64,000 nt of DNA from NCBI GenBank assembly GCA_001600095.1, contig BCIX01000001.1, positions 3,931,198-3,995,197 on the forward strand. Reading direction: 5' to 3'. Below the pieces are notes generated by a model. The model made no database searches. It worked only from the letters and a program-made list of their open reading frames with translations, and had not been told where the DNA came from. This document shows, piece after piece, positions 20,564 through 31,901 of this stretch. This DNA comes from Bullera alba. Lineage: Eukaryota > Basidiomycota > Tremellomycetes > Tremellales > Bulleraceae. Numbering within the stretch: position 1 is the first letter of the stretch; each line of letters opens with the position of its first letter. The translations under genes were made by a program, and so were the position numbers.

Positions 20564-22836
20564 ATGCGACACAGCCGATCTAGAGTCATCTTGCTGCTCC
20601 CCCTGATTGGGGTTTCAGCGGTGTTGGCCGAGCCGAAGCCCTTTGTCCCAGCTTCAGTTCGAGGTGTGGATCCAGCGGGTGCGTCGCCTTTGCTGCCCGG
20701 AAGCTCCGTGCTTTCGCCGGGAGGGCTTCTTCTAAGCATGACCATAGCTGATTTACTTAGTTGTCGACCGCTACAATCCCACGAGCTCGGGCGAGTTCAA
20801 GTGTTTGGACGGATCATTTAGTATACCGGTATCAGCGATCAACGACGACTATTGCGACTGTCCCGATGGATCCGACGAGCCCGGTACGTCCGCTTGCGAA
20901 GGGAAAGGCGGGTGGTTTTATTGTAGAAATGAAGGACATATACCCGGTCGAGTGAGGAGTAGCAGAGTCAATGATGGTATCTGCGGTGAGTCCACCTAGT
21001 ACCATGCTGCCAAGTTGTTGTTGACTCGACGGGATAGATCCCGAATGTTGTGATGGGAGTGACGAGTGGTCCAGCGGAAACTGTCCGAACAAGTGCGCTG
21101 AGATCGGGAAAGCCTACAAAGCCCAAGTGGAACTGGAGCAGAAGACACGGAAAACGGTGTGACAACAGCTTGTACAACGTCGGAGACCGTCGAGCTGAGA
21201 CAGTGTGGTAGGGAGCCAAGATCCGGTCAACGTACATCAAGTGGGCGGTGTCCGAGAAGAAGAGACTAGAGGATGAGATCACTTCGAAGAAAGCTCAGTT
21301 GGCGAGCAAAGAATCCGAGGTCGAAGCTGCCCGGGGTGAGCCCTCTGTGAACCATCTCTCGTTGTGTCCTGACTGAGCCCTCACAGTCCAACTAGATCGT
21401 ATGGAACTGCGGAACAAGGAGGACCTCGAAAAGAAGAAGAAATCTCGTGAGTATCCTACGGATCGCACCCATTTCTCACGCTCACACTGCCGACTCAGCA
21501 CTCTACACTTATGTCTTGTCACAACGCCTGGCTCTGACCCGTCTGAGGTCAAAGACTCAGAAGCTGGAGGCGGAGCTCGCTCAGCTACACAACATTCTCG
21601 ACGAGTTGACAAAAGGCTACAATCCGAATTACCAAGACATGGCCGTCAAGGCCGCCGTTGTTGGGTACACCGAGTTGACTGCCATCGCTGGTGCTGGCGA
21701 CAGTGCTGCCGAGGGTGATCAAGACCAAGAGGTGAAACCCGATACGGAGGCCGTGGAGGACATCACCGACAGGGAGCTTGACGATTTGGATAGGAAGGAC
21801 CTGGAGGGATTACTGCTATCCGAAGACGTCGAGGAGGATGACGATGACGGGGAAGGTGGTATCTGTGAGTGCAATTTGACCCGAGCTTGCGCGAAGCTTC
21901 GAGCTCACTGTCAATGGTAGTGTACCGAATCGACGAATACATCCCAGACGCCCTGTACGACAGCTGGGAATCTGTGCGGGACTTTGCAATCGACTGGATG
22001 GTCAAGGTTGGCTTCCTGGGTAAAGGCTCCAAAGCCGCCGGTGTCAAGCCTACCGGTGGTGATGGTCCCCGTGAGTCGCCTACGTTCTAAGTATACTGCA
22101 AGTGGTGATCCTAACTGTGCATAGATGTTGCCGCCGCACGAGAAAAGCACAACGCGCTTAGCAACGAGCTCAACAACCTCCGACGGGATATCGGGACTAG
22201 CGAAGCCACAGTGGAGAAGATGAAACTCGGTTATGGCCCAGAGGGAGAGTGGAAAAAGCTTGAGAATGTCTGTGTCGAGAAGGTACAGGGAGAGTAAGTG
22301 GACTCTTGGGACTCCGGTGGCTGGGACACCATTGACCTAGCGTAGCTATACCTACGAGTTGTGCTTCCTGGGCAGTGCTAGGCAGAAGAGCAACAAGGAC
22401 AGCTCGTCTAACCACCTGGGGTGAGCCATCTCAACATACTCTTTCGTACTGTTTGACCCTGTCTGACTTAACTATAGTACTTTCACAGAGTGGAAGACCG
22501 ACGAGGTCGAGGGGTCGTTCGAGTACTACTCGCGACAGAACTACCGCAATGGGTGAGCACAGAGTAGTCGGTCGAAGTCCCTGTGCTGAGCTAGATCAGT
22601 GCAAAATGTTGGAACGGCCCTATGCGAAGTGCAACGGTGAGCTTCTTGTGCACGATGTAATGTCGACACCAAGCTGACACCGTGCGGGACAGGTCGACAT
22701 CACTTGCGGCACGACCAACGCTCTGCTCACGATTGCGGAGCCGGAGAAATGCGAGTACTTCTTCAAAGCCACCTCCCCGGCTCTGTGCTGGCCACTGGAA
22801 GCTCAGGAGAATGCTTCGGTCAAGGAGGAGCTATAG
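20564..22836 (+). CDS. GTB1: Glucosidase II beta subunit (Gtb1/PRKCSH)
   Basis: Non-catalytic ER subunit that retains glucosidase II alpha and recognises N-glycans through its MRH domain. Twelve exons (20564..20678 to 22693..22836) give 552 residues. A signal peptide ([18 protein letters not shown]) is followed by two LDLa-like Cys/Asp-rich modules ([38 protein letters not shown]), a coiled coil (residues about 150-260), an acidic stretch ([16 protein letters not shown]) and a C-terminal MRH domain with [52 protein letters not shown] and [17 protein letters not shown]. The protein ends -KEEL, a plausible but non-canonical HDEL-type retention signal. PRCC follows on the same strand after 220 nt. 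Confidence 0.95.
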
Positions 22837-23058
22837 AGTGTCCATACAAGCCACGTAGAGGAGATAATGCATTGAGCAGTAGTGCAGTCCACTCAGACCG
22901 TGATCAGAGGTCATCCGCATACGGTATGCACCGTGCACCGTGCTCACCTCCACATCGGAATTCGCTACACGCACTCCGCCACCAGTGAAATACACTTTGA
23001 CATTCCTCGTCTATAACCTTTGAAGTTCTACACCATCCACACGTCACGCACCGGTATC

Positions 23059-24534
23059 ATGCTGCTCGCCAACTACAACTCCGACTCGGGGTCCGACTCT
23101 GAGAACGAGTCCGGACCATCCCGTCCACCTGCAAAGACCCCAGCAACGACAAAGCCCGCTGCAGGCCCTACAGCTTCGAACACTGCGAAACCTGCCCATG
23201 TTGCTGCAACGGCCAATCTGAAGCCCGTGAAACGTAAAGGTCCAGTGAAGATCACTCTGGATCTACCAAAGGCGGGCAAGGGGTCGAAGAGTGATAATGA
23301 CGATAGTGGCAAGAGCGACGAAGAGGACGTTCCGGACAGAGATGGCGGGAAGAAGACTGCAGGAGGTCTGAAGGGCAAGGGGACGTGAGTGCGGGCGAGA
23401 ACCAAGTGGACCTTCGTCCTTGAGCTGTCTGCTTCTGTCTGCTCGAGATGTACTGACGATCGGCCTCCGCAGATCTGCTCTGTTGGGAATGCTACCGCCA
23501 CCAAAGCGGAAGATACAGGCTCCAACACCTACCGTCTCGAGATCCGCTTCGTTGGCCGTCAACAAATCCATGGCTGCGAAACCCCGGCCGCCAGCCGGCA
23601 TCGCCGACCTGAGCAGCAGCATCAGGCCTGGGATGAATGAGAACAGGGATCACGGCGAGGAGGATGATGATGAAGGAGGCAAGAGCGGAATGCTGCTGCC
23701 GCCATCTTTGGCCCGAGGCAAGGCGAAGGCGAAGGAGGATGACGCTTTGGACCTGTTTGGACTCTGTGAGTCCTCACATACGCTGACGAAAGGAAGGATC
23801 GCTCGCTAACAACATCAGCAGCTTCTGCCACCTCTGGAAGTAATAAAGCTGTTTCTAAATCCGCCAAACCACCCATCGACACCATCTCGTCAGCTCCCCT
23901 CGTTCCCGACTTTGTGCCTCCCGAGCCAAGCCTGTCCGACCCGTATCCGGGATACTACCAACTTCCCTCTGGACAATGGCAAGCCCACGACCCAGAGTAT
24001 TACAACTCGTTCTTCGCCGCTGGCGACGGCAAGGGAGATGCCGGGAAGAGCGAGGACGACGGACGTATCGGCAGACACTGGGACGATTTCAATACCAAAG
24101 GCGCAAACTTTGTGGATGTGGACGTGGGCGAGGGTCTCAAGCGCGGTAGGGAGGAGAGGGAGAGATTGGAGATGACGAAGAAGCCAAAGTTACCTTCGGA
24201 CGAGTTCGAGTACAAGGTAGGCCCATCCTGTAAAAGCCACATCTGCTTGAAGTCTGACACAGTCTCCTCTAGCCTGTTGGACAGATCAAGGGACTGGCGA
24301 CACAGCGACATCAACTGTCCTCCTTGCTCAACGATGCGTATTCGCAGAAATCAGAGGTGAGCTGGAACTGAGTCACTCGCTTGGACTTTAGCTAATGCAG
24401 ACCCCCGCTAAGCTCGAAGATCGTATCGCGCAGAACAGAAAGAACATGCGACTGGCGGGCCAGAAATACGGTGAGTGCATCATCGTCTGGCCATCATCGT
24501 TGTACTTTGCTCATGCTCGCTTGCAGGTTTCTGA
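23059..24534 (+). CDS. PRCC-family nuclear protein
   Basis: Homologue of human PRCC, a nuclear, spliceosome-associated proline-rich protein. Exons 23059..23384, 23473..23765, 23819 (or 23822)..24216, 24273..24356, 24401..24470, 24527..24534 give 391-392 residues. The start was chosen because MLLANYNSDSGSDSENES mirrors the family's acidic Ser-rich N-terminus; an upstream in-frame ATG at 23020 is less likely. The middle is low-complexity (Lys/Pro/Asp). The C-terminal PRCC domain reads QRHQLSSLLNDAY, then KLEDRIAQNRKNMRLAGQKY and GF at the very end, with the last two residues on an 8-nt final exon. Exon 3 has a tandem CAGCAG acceptor that can add or drop one residue. Confidence 0.87.
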
Positions 24535-24702
24535 TCTTTTCATGCCGCCGATCACAGCGCGATTGTACTCAAATGACAAGATGCATAGCGTCGTGATATG
24601 GCTATTTGCCTTTCGTTACAACTCGTATAAAGTTTGTTTCACAACAGGTTTTGATCTTCGCTTCTTACTTCTTGCTTCCTTCTGCTCATTCACAATTCCG
24701 GC

Positions 24703-26101
24703 TCACACGCCAAAGCCATCCATCTCCCTCGAGGCGCGCTCTTTGACCACCTCCCATACCTTCTTCCTAGCCCTGGCTACGTCCGCCACACGGGCCCTGG
24801 CCTCCTCCAACCTTTCCTTGTACTCATTACAATCGGCCAATAGCTCCGCAATGCGTTCCAACGCGTCGTCCACGGCTCGACATTGATTCGACAGGTCGAG
24901 GTTGTACTTGACAGTCTGGGGGTATCCAGGGTGTCTGGGCGGGAAAGCAAAGTTGGGATGGGAGGCATGCGGCACGGCGTTCAAGGTGATACCGTCCACA
25001 CAGGTGAATAACCGATGGACAGGGGTCAGCGAACTTGGCTCTACGTGCGCTTGATAGCCCGGAGGCTGGTTGTAAGAGGCAGCGGCAGCGCCTTGAACGA
25101 CGGTTCCAGCGGGTGTCTTGCTGAATACGATGGTGGGTTGAGGGTGGGGATGCAACAATTCCTGAGTCACTCGCCACAAGTTGTCCGTGTCGGAGATGTG
25201 GGGAAGCGGCAGAGTTCTATCATCCGAACGGCCCATCGCCATTGGATCAGAATTGGCATTCCCGTTGGCGTGGATCCCATTGGCGTGGGATCCATTGGGC
25301 ACTTTGTTGGACTTTTCCGCACCATCACCATTTTCTCCAGGCACATCCCTCTGCCTCACTCTCAGCACCTCCCGCAATCGGCCCAAGGCCTGCATGAGAC
25401 CCTTCTCGCCATCTAGCAGCTCACCAGCGGTCCGCTGAAGACCAGTCTCTATCGTGTCGTCGCCGAGCGAGTGTCTCATTGCGGGACTCGTCATGATGTC
25501 GATATAGCTCTGTGGCAGGGCGAGCTTGGGTGCCAGCTCGATGGTTGTTTGAGGTGGACTGGGTGACGCCAGGTGAGGGAGGATCCACTCTTTCTCTTTC
25601 TCCCGCTTCCTCTTCTTCTTTTCCTTCCTTCGCTCCGAATCCACAAGATTCTTGGGCAATTCTGCACCAACATCTGCAGCGGCGTCCGGCAAAAACTCCT
25701 CCAAGGCGACTTTGAGCCTCCGGCGCGTCCGATGTCGCGCCGTAGCGTCTTCGTAAGACGGGTTCCAGGCATAAATCTTGCCCTTTCTCATGAAACGGGC
25801 CGCCGGGTTGAGCTTGTTCCCAGAGTTTGTCGACACATGCTGGGAAGGGGGTGGAGGGGAACCACCGAACGAAGATGACGATGACGAAGGAGAGGATAGT
25901 GGATCGTAGTAGTTCACAGAGTCGTTCGACGGTAGTGCTCTATCAAAGTCTCAGCTTACGTGACCATTCCAGATTGGGGAAGCTGACCCAAACTCACTCG
26001 ATCTCGCGCTTGTCGATGACTCTGCCATTGGGCAGTCTATGAGATTGAGGGTTTCGGGAAGCCGGGTATCTGGTTGGTATATTTCGTGAGGTAGGCGGCA
26101 T
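24703..26101 (-). CDS. Probable Rxt2-like subunit of a histone deacetylase complex (tentative)
   Basis: Two exons, 26101..25998 and 25939..24703, give 446 residues. The start is an ATG in MPPTSRNIPTRYPASRNPQS. After a Ser/Pro-rich stretch comes SGNKLNPAARFMRKGKIYAW, similar in layout to the Rxt2 N-terminal domain (xRGNKL...aryv..G.lY) of Rpd3L-type complexes. A Lys/Arg/Glu-rich nuclear-localisation-like patch follows (RRKEKKKRKREKEKEW). The second half carries short NGSHANGIHANGNAN repeats and a C-terminal coiled coil (residues about 375-440, ERIAELLADCNEYKERLEEA). The family call rests on one motif and could be wrong; a nuclear coiled-coil protein is the safer description. It converges on PRCC, with 168 nt between the stop codons. 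Confidence 0.6.
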
Positions 26102-27192
26102 ATTGGCGAGCGACGACGCCTAGTCTGAAGTCTTATAGCATTGAGTGGGTCTAAGGTTGTTTTTCTATCAGCGCTGCCTCGACAAGTGATTCAGGGATGG
26201 GGCGAGTGCGTGTTTGGTTCATACAAAAAGTGTATAGTGTAGTCAAACCCCGGAGGATCCTATATATGCTTGTCTTTGTTTTTCTATAATCATGAAAGGG
26301 GATGTGGGAACTGGGAGGTCGGAGGGCAGAGAGGAAAAGAGCTCACCAGGTGATCGCTCGGATAGCACCGAGTGGTGATAATCGCAGCCTTTTCACACGT
26401 CAGCTCCGTCGTAATGACTGCGACAGTATAAGGGGGGGTAGGGATTGGCATCAGACTAAGTACATCAAGTCAGCACGGCTGGCGCGATTGAGTTGGCGGA
26501 TTCGCTCACGATTGAACTGTAAAGCGGTCGCGAAAGAATGCAGAAAAGGGCAAGAGGAGGAAGAATGGGAGTCAGCGAGAGCCCAGATACCGACAGCTGC
26601 GGATGCTCACTATAGATTGTATCGGCTTAGCCCCCTCGTAGAGGGGTCTCTCGAGTAGCGATTCTTTTTGATCATCACTTGCCGGTAACGAAGGGGACGG
26701 CGTCTCGAATGAATAACCCTCGGAGTAAAAGCTCTCACTCACCTGAGACGAGGACACGGCTTGGCACACTCTCCTCTCAGCTCTTCACACTGGTCTGGCT
26801 GGACTGGACATGAACGTGAACGTGAAGACGCAGGTTGTGGTTGCGGTTGTGGCCTGGATGCGGTCAAGTCAACTCCGGTTGAGCCGACTTCGCGTCGGCG
26901 TTTGGCGGGGTTTGGTAATTAACCGACCTGCGTGGCAAATAATTTGCAAATGGCCTGGCTGACATCGAGCAGTCGACACCTTCCAGGCTTCCTCGACGCT
27001 GAGCTGAGCTCATGCAACAGCATGCACCTTGAGCTGCTGCTCGAACGAGCCGCAAGGCAACCGACACGCGTAACGGCTATACCCCGTCCTTATAGGGACA
27101 GAGCGGATGACATCTCATCTCATAAACTCGTGATCTGCTACACAAAAGGACACCTCAGGCGCTCCACTCCTCACATATTTCATCTAACCTGT
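26102..27192. other. Intergenic, about 1.1 kb
   Basis: Holds the upstream region of the Rxt2-like gene and the 3' flank of glutamate decarboxylase. Near 26810-26850 there are short tandem words (GTGAAC repeated; GTTGTG/GTTGCG repeated). A TATATATGC stretch lies near 26260 but more than 150 nt upstream of the nearest start. No gene supported. Confidence 0.3.
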
Positions 27193-29593
27193 CTAACAAG
27201 TCTTGGAGTAGGTTTTGGTGTTGTCCTATCGACCAAAGGTCAGCGCGCTCAGCAATGGAAGCAATGGATATAGGTGGATACTCACAGCGATGTGTTGCTG
27301 ATCCTGTCCGCTTAATCCCTCTACATCCTTCTTATCCTTGTTCTCCTTGTTCTTGTCGTTGCTTGACTTGGAGGCAGCGGCCATCGAAGGCGATGGTCCT
27401 TCGTCGTCCATCAAGCTCTCGGTCCTGATGGCGGATCAGAGTGGGCCCTGTTCCTATTCGGCAATGACTTACGTGGACAGAATATCGACAATCAACTTCC
27501 TGACCAGATCACCAGAGAGAGACTCCCTGATGACGACTCGGAGAATCTCAACATCCTCGCAATTCGGCGCAAGTGGGTAGCTGTGAATATCAGCATGCTG
27601 TTCCGACCTCATGAAATCAGCGCATCACTCACTTTGGAACGATCCATCCGAACGCCCTGATCTGGGCCTGGATCCAAGCCTGCTTGATGCCCGGGTGGTC
27701 CGCCTTGAACTTGTCCGAGAAGCGGAAACTGACAACGGGTAATCCCTCATAGTAGAACTCGGCGTCGCTCTCGTCAAAGTCGGTCTTGTGGCCCGAAGCA
27801 CCCTTGATCAGACCTTCGAGCTGTCCGGCAGCATTCGAGATGGTCGATACGGCTCCTTCACCGGACGACTGGACCTTCGGCCTGTGGATGTTGGACAGCA
27901 AGGTGTAGTATCCGGAGTTTTCCAGTGCTCGGGAGACCATTCGTGCCTTTGCCAAGTTGTTCTGCATGATTCGTCGGTATCCGTTGAAACCGAGATTCAG
28001 GACTGCAAAACGTGTCAGCGATGATTATGCCTCTGGGGATTGCAAACCCACAGTTGAACATCTGACCCAAGATCGGGTGGGCAGGTCGACTGAAGTTCAT
28101 GTTGAACGAATAGTCCGTCTGGCCGAGGTAATGAAGCTCGAAGATGAGCTCCTTGGGGAGGAACTCTTGGCTTCGCCAGATGATCCATCCCACGCCGACA
28201 GTGCTCATTCCGTATTTGTGTCCCGAGGCATTGATACTGGCCCGACGTTAGTTCTCTTCTGATAGGGAGGAGACACGAGTCCTGCCGGTACACTCACCTT
28301 TGGACTCGCGGAAGCTTGAAGTCCCAAACGTAGTCGGGGTAGGCGAATGGTCTAATTAGGCTTGTTCAACTCAAAGTCTTCTCATTGAAATCGTTACTTT
28401 GACTCACGCTACGAAACCACCAGAAGCAGCATCAACGTGGATGGGCACCGAGTTGCCGGTCCTTTGCTCGTATTTGTCCAGCTCGTCGGACATCTCCTGT
28501 ACTGACTCGAAGACACCGGTGTAGGTCGAACCGAGGATACTGAATGACCACATCAGCCATGTCACCTTCAGATGTTCGACGTGCTCACACAAAGACACCG
28601 ATGGTGTTCTCATCGACGTAGTTGATGGCATCCTTGGCAGACATGACATAGTTGCTCTGTTACACCGGTCAGCGAGCTGATTTGTCTCTGAAACGCCCGC
28701 ACTCGCCTCCTTGGTGATTGGGACAAGCCTCGCTTCGACCTCGAAGTACCGAGCAAACTTCTCAAGTGCGACCTGAGCTTCGGCACCCATGACGATGTTG
28801 GGTCCCGGGTTGTGGATGTCTTTGCCTAGCTTCTTCATCTTCTCCTGCCATCTCCTCTTAAGGGCGAGACCTCCGAGCATAATAGCCTCTGAGGATCCGG
28901 TACATGCGGTACCGAGAGCAGTGGCCTCCTTGGGAGCGTGCCAGAGGTGGGAGATCATTGACTGAGGTTGGTGAGCACTGCGACGACCGCGTTGTCGTTT
29001 AGGCTAGGGACTCACGATACATCTCTCGTGGATCTGCTGGGCCGCGGGGTACTCATCTTGGTCGACCAAGTTCTAAGGAGGTGTGAGTTCGGCTTCATGG
29101 GATCCGATCTGGGAAGCTCAACATACCTTGTTCAAGTTCTCCTCCATCAACTTGGTGCACTCGTCCGGAACCCACGTGTGCACGAAGCTAGAGAGAGGTC
29201 AGCGAAGTCCTTGTAAACGATACTCTTCACTCACGAAGCGAGATTCATGGTCGGATTGCCGTCTACAAGGACCGTCAGATTTATGCTCTCAATCAAGAGG
29301 TACAGGTTTACTTACCCAAGAGGAGCTCATCGTGCAACAGCTGATACGCAATCTTTGGGTTGACACCATCGGAGGGGAGTTGATATTTCGGAATCTCCAC
29401 ATCTACCTCGTATCGCGAGGCGTATGGCAGGTCATGGAGGTCTTGCCTAGACCCTAATCAGCATCTCTTCTCTGCCACTACTTCCAAGACTCGGTGTCAG
29501 CATCACATACCTCTTTCCGGTGTGTCGATGTATGGGATGATCACGAGCTTGAGTGATGAGCTTTTCAGCGTCGACGTGTCTTGCCAAAGCCAT
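27193..29593 (-). CDS. Glutamate decarboxylase
   Basis: PLP enzyme converting glutamate to GABA and CO2; feeds the GABA shunt and acid/oxidative stress tolerance. The ATG at 29593 (MALARHVDAEKLITQARDHP) is preferred over an in-frame ATG at 29659, because a TATA box at 29664-29670 would place transcription start downstream of the latter. Many short exons join in frame. Landmarks: QLPSDGVNPKIAYQLLHDEL, MISHLWHAPKEATALGTACT with GSSEAIMLGGLALKRRW, PIHVDAASGGFVAP, the PLP-lysine motif INASGHKYGMSTVGVGWI, and FNMNFSRPAHPILGQMFN. A Lys/Asp/Ser-rich tail of about 45 residues ends YSKTC. A C-terminal basic helix such as plant calmodulin-binding GADs have is not evident. Confidence 0.94.
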
Positions 29594-29663
29594 CTTGGAG
29601 TTGTCTTCTTCGATGATAGGCGATGAAGGAGAATAGAAGAGCTGCCCAGAGGAGTTCAAGGCT

Positions 29664-29670
29664 TATATAA
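29664..29670 (-). promoter_or_regulatory. TATA box of the glutamate decarboxylase gene
   Basis: On the minus strand the sequence reads CTTATATAAG, a perfect palindromic TATA element, about 70 nt upstream of the ATG at 29593. This fits a short 5' leader and supports that start. A clear TATA box is uncommon among the other genes here and suggests an inducible promoter (inference). Confidence 0.6.
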
Positions 29671-29952
29671 GGGCCTCGCGCAGCAAATCCCTCGTCGTCG
29701 TCGTCATCACCATCATCAGCACGGCCGACCTCGTTGCGTTGGATGACGTTGGAGACCCCAGAGTGGACAACTCTATTTTTGGACGGCCGGCTATTTCCAG
29801 GATCCAGTGCACCGAAACGTCGGCTTCTGTGAGCTCTATAAGGCTCTATAGCATGGTCATGGCCTGCGCATTGCCAGAAAGCACAAGAGCTATCCCTCTT
29901 CCAGAGTCCTGTTGTGTATATGTACATAATCGAATCGCACCCAATCGCCGTC

Positions 29953-30192
29953 CTACACCTCCTGGTCGCTCTCTGATCCCACCGTGAATTTCGCAGTCTT
30001 GCGAGGAAGTTTCGGATCGGTCGCTCCGGTTGCAGTGCTCTTGCTGCCGCTCAGTCCACTGAGTCGTCTGCTTGCCTTGGAGCGGGACACTTCAGATCCC
30101 TTGTAAGTGGTGATGGCGTCGGAGGTGGGAGAAGACTTGATACTTCGCTTGCTGCCAGTCTGGCTGGTCGGATTGCGGGTGCTGTCGGACAT
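29953..30192 (-). CDS. Small basic Ser/Thr/Lys-rich protein (79 or 89 residues)
   Basis: Uninterrupted ORF ending at 29953. Start either at 30192 (MSDSTRNPTSQTGSKRSIKS) or, with ten more residues, at an upstream ATG at 30222. The product is hydrophilic and strongly Ser/Lys/Arg-rich, with an acidic C-terminus (TVGSESDQEV), and has no membrane segment or Cys/His pattern. It resembles a short disordered nuclear or ribosome-associated protein only in composition. A frame of this length could arise by chance; the biased and even composition is the sole support. Confidence 0.45.
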   Translation of the reverse strand: MSDSTRNPTSQTGSKRSIKSSPTSDAITTYKGSEVSRSKASRRLSGLSGSKSTATGATDPKLPRKTAKFTVGSESDQEV

Positions 30193-30619
30193 GGTTTGCC
30201 GTTCTTTGGTGATGATGGTCACTGGTACGCTGGTCTAGATTTGGTTGTGAATGGGAAGTAAGAGGATACAAAGCAATCCGCCGACATTATATAGTCTCCA
30301 TTTTCGCTTTGAGAGCGGCGACATACGTGAAGTCGAAGGCGGTCTAGAGCCCTTCCGCACCGAGAAGCTCTGCCTGCTGGCCATCAGACATATACCTTCG
30401 ATTCTCACCGAAGCTCTCGAGCAGTGCTCAGTGAAACTTTACATTTCGTGTGTCATCTCCTGCCTTCTAATGAGTGCTCATCACGCCTCGGTCGCAGCTG
30501 GATACACTCCACATGCATGCGCATACCGCACTTCCGTTGATCCCACCACAGGCGGCTTCCTTGGCTGCATCGGGGCGGTCGTAGAGAATCATCAAGCTGA
30601 CAGCGACCGCGCCGTCCAT
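30193..30619. other. Intergenic, about 430 nt
   Basis: Between the small basic protein (-) and NECAP (-). It holds the former's upstream region. A 134-codon plus-strand ORF (30251-30655) overlaps the NECAP 3' end and shows no signature; treated as chance. Confidence 0.3.
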
Positions 30620-31489
30620 CTATCTCTTCCTTCCTCCGGGGGGTGGAGGCGGTAAGCTGAACAAACCTCCGCCCCCACTCGCAGCTGTATCGGCCAGTGA
30701 GCCGCCCCCTCCAGAAGACTTGGCTTCCCTGCCTGGAATTTTGATTTTGAACGTTTGACCCTCCTTCAGCGAGTAGTCTTTCGGTGGAGCGGCGGGCTTC
30801 GAAGGCTCCGACGAGGATGAGGTAGACTGGGCGTCTGTCCGCTTGGAGACACTCTGCAATGCGACCTAAAGAATCGGTGTCAGCGGCTGTCGCCCAGTCT
30901 GGCTTGACGACACGGACAAGCATCAGACCTAGATCTGAAGTGCTCTTGCTCACCTGGAAGTCGAAAGCGTCCCCCCTCTCCTCAAACCCCATACCAATGT
31001 ACGCTCGCTTTCCACCTTCGCCTTCTACCCTTAGGACGAAATACCGTGATGAATCCAGAACTGGCTCAACTTGGGTGTATGGCGAAACATAACTGACCTG
31101 AGCAAAGAGCTCGCCTGACGTTCCGTCCTGTTGTGGATAGTCAGTGTCGTCCGGTATGTCGCTTCGATATGTGCTGACGGCTGACCATATGCCAAGCCCA
31201 CAAGACACTCACTTCTAAGCGCAACTCGCATGCGGCTCCTCGTTCAACTACCCGCAGTCGTCCCTTCCAAATGAAAGCCTCTACGTTCCAGTCCGCGGCC
31301 TTGTATCCCGATGCACTTGTTCGAGGTGGGACCTGGTAGACTGGGGCGAGCAACATGTATCAGCTTAGCCAAGGACTGAGCAGGCCAACGACACGTGGTG
31401 GAGTGGGACCGCCAGGCGTAGAGGGACTCACCCATCACTTCCCGGGCGATGAACAGGATCGACTCGATCTCATCTGTTAGACTGTCCAT
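30620..31489 (-). CDS. NECAP-like adaptin-ear-binding endocytic protein
   Basis: Regulator of AP-2/clathrin-mediated endocytosis with a PH-like NECAP domain. Exons 31489..31432, 31340..31213, 31127..30954, 30865..30620 give 201 residues. Signatures: IESILFIAREVMVYQVPPRT, SGYKAADWNVEAFIWKGRLR, LEDGTSGELFAQ, LDSSRYFVLRVEGEGGKRAY and IGMGFEERGDAFDFQVALQS. The C-terminal region carries the conserved SLKEGQTFKIKIPG, then a Gly-rich linker and LFSLPPPPPGGRKR. The WxxF-type AP-binding motif of animal NECAPs is not present at the end. Confident on family; the partner protein is inferred from the family. Confidence 0.93.
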
Positions 31490-31901
31490 CTTGAGTGTTT
31501 GACCGGCTTAGGAGGCGAGCTGGACGTATTGAGACTGCAGGCAAACAGACGAGCGGACACACTCGAGCGCAGGAAGCTTGCAGGAAGCATTCGTGCGTGC
31601 CGGGTGAAACACCAGGGGGAAGCTGCGCCAGGTGAGCACCAGCGGACATCATCGGGATCTCCATGCGTGTTTCAAATTCAGCGCCGCAGCGCCGTGGAGG
31701 CTGGCCGCTGGAGCAACCAAGCAAGCTGCAGTGGAGCTAACTTCTTACAGTACAACCGCTGGGGAACGATTGGCTCGTCAGAGTGATCAGATGTCCACCG
31801 ATATCACTTGCATGGCATTGTAAAATGGACTATAACCCGAAGTACTCCTAGCAGAAACAAACAATGAGAATCGTTAGACGTAGCATGTCATGTACCGAAG
31901 A
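31490..31901. other. Intergenic, about 410 nt
   Basis: NECAP upstream region and 3' flank of the sugar transporter gene. ORFs on the plus strand here (31499-31823) have no signature. Nothing else supported. Confidence 0.3.

Noticed and set aside
30251..30655. 134-codon plus-strand ORF
   Set aside because: Overlaps the NECAP 3' end in antisense and has no recognisable sequence pattern.
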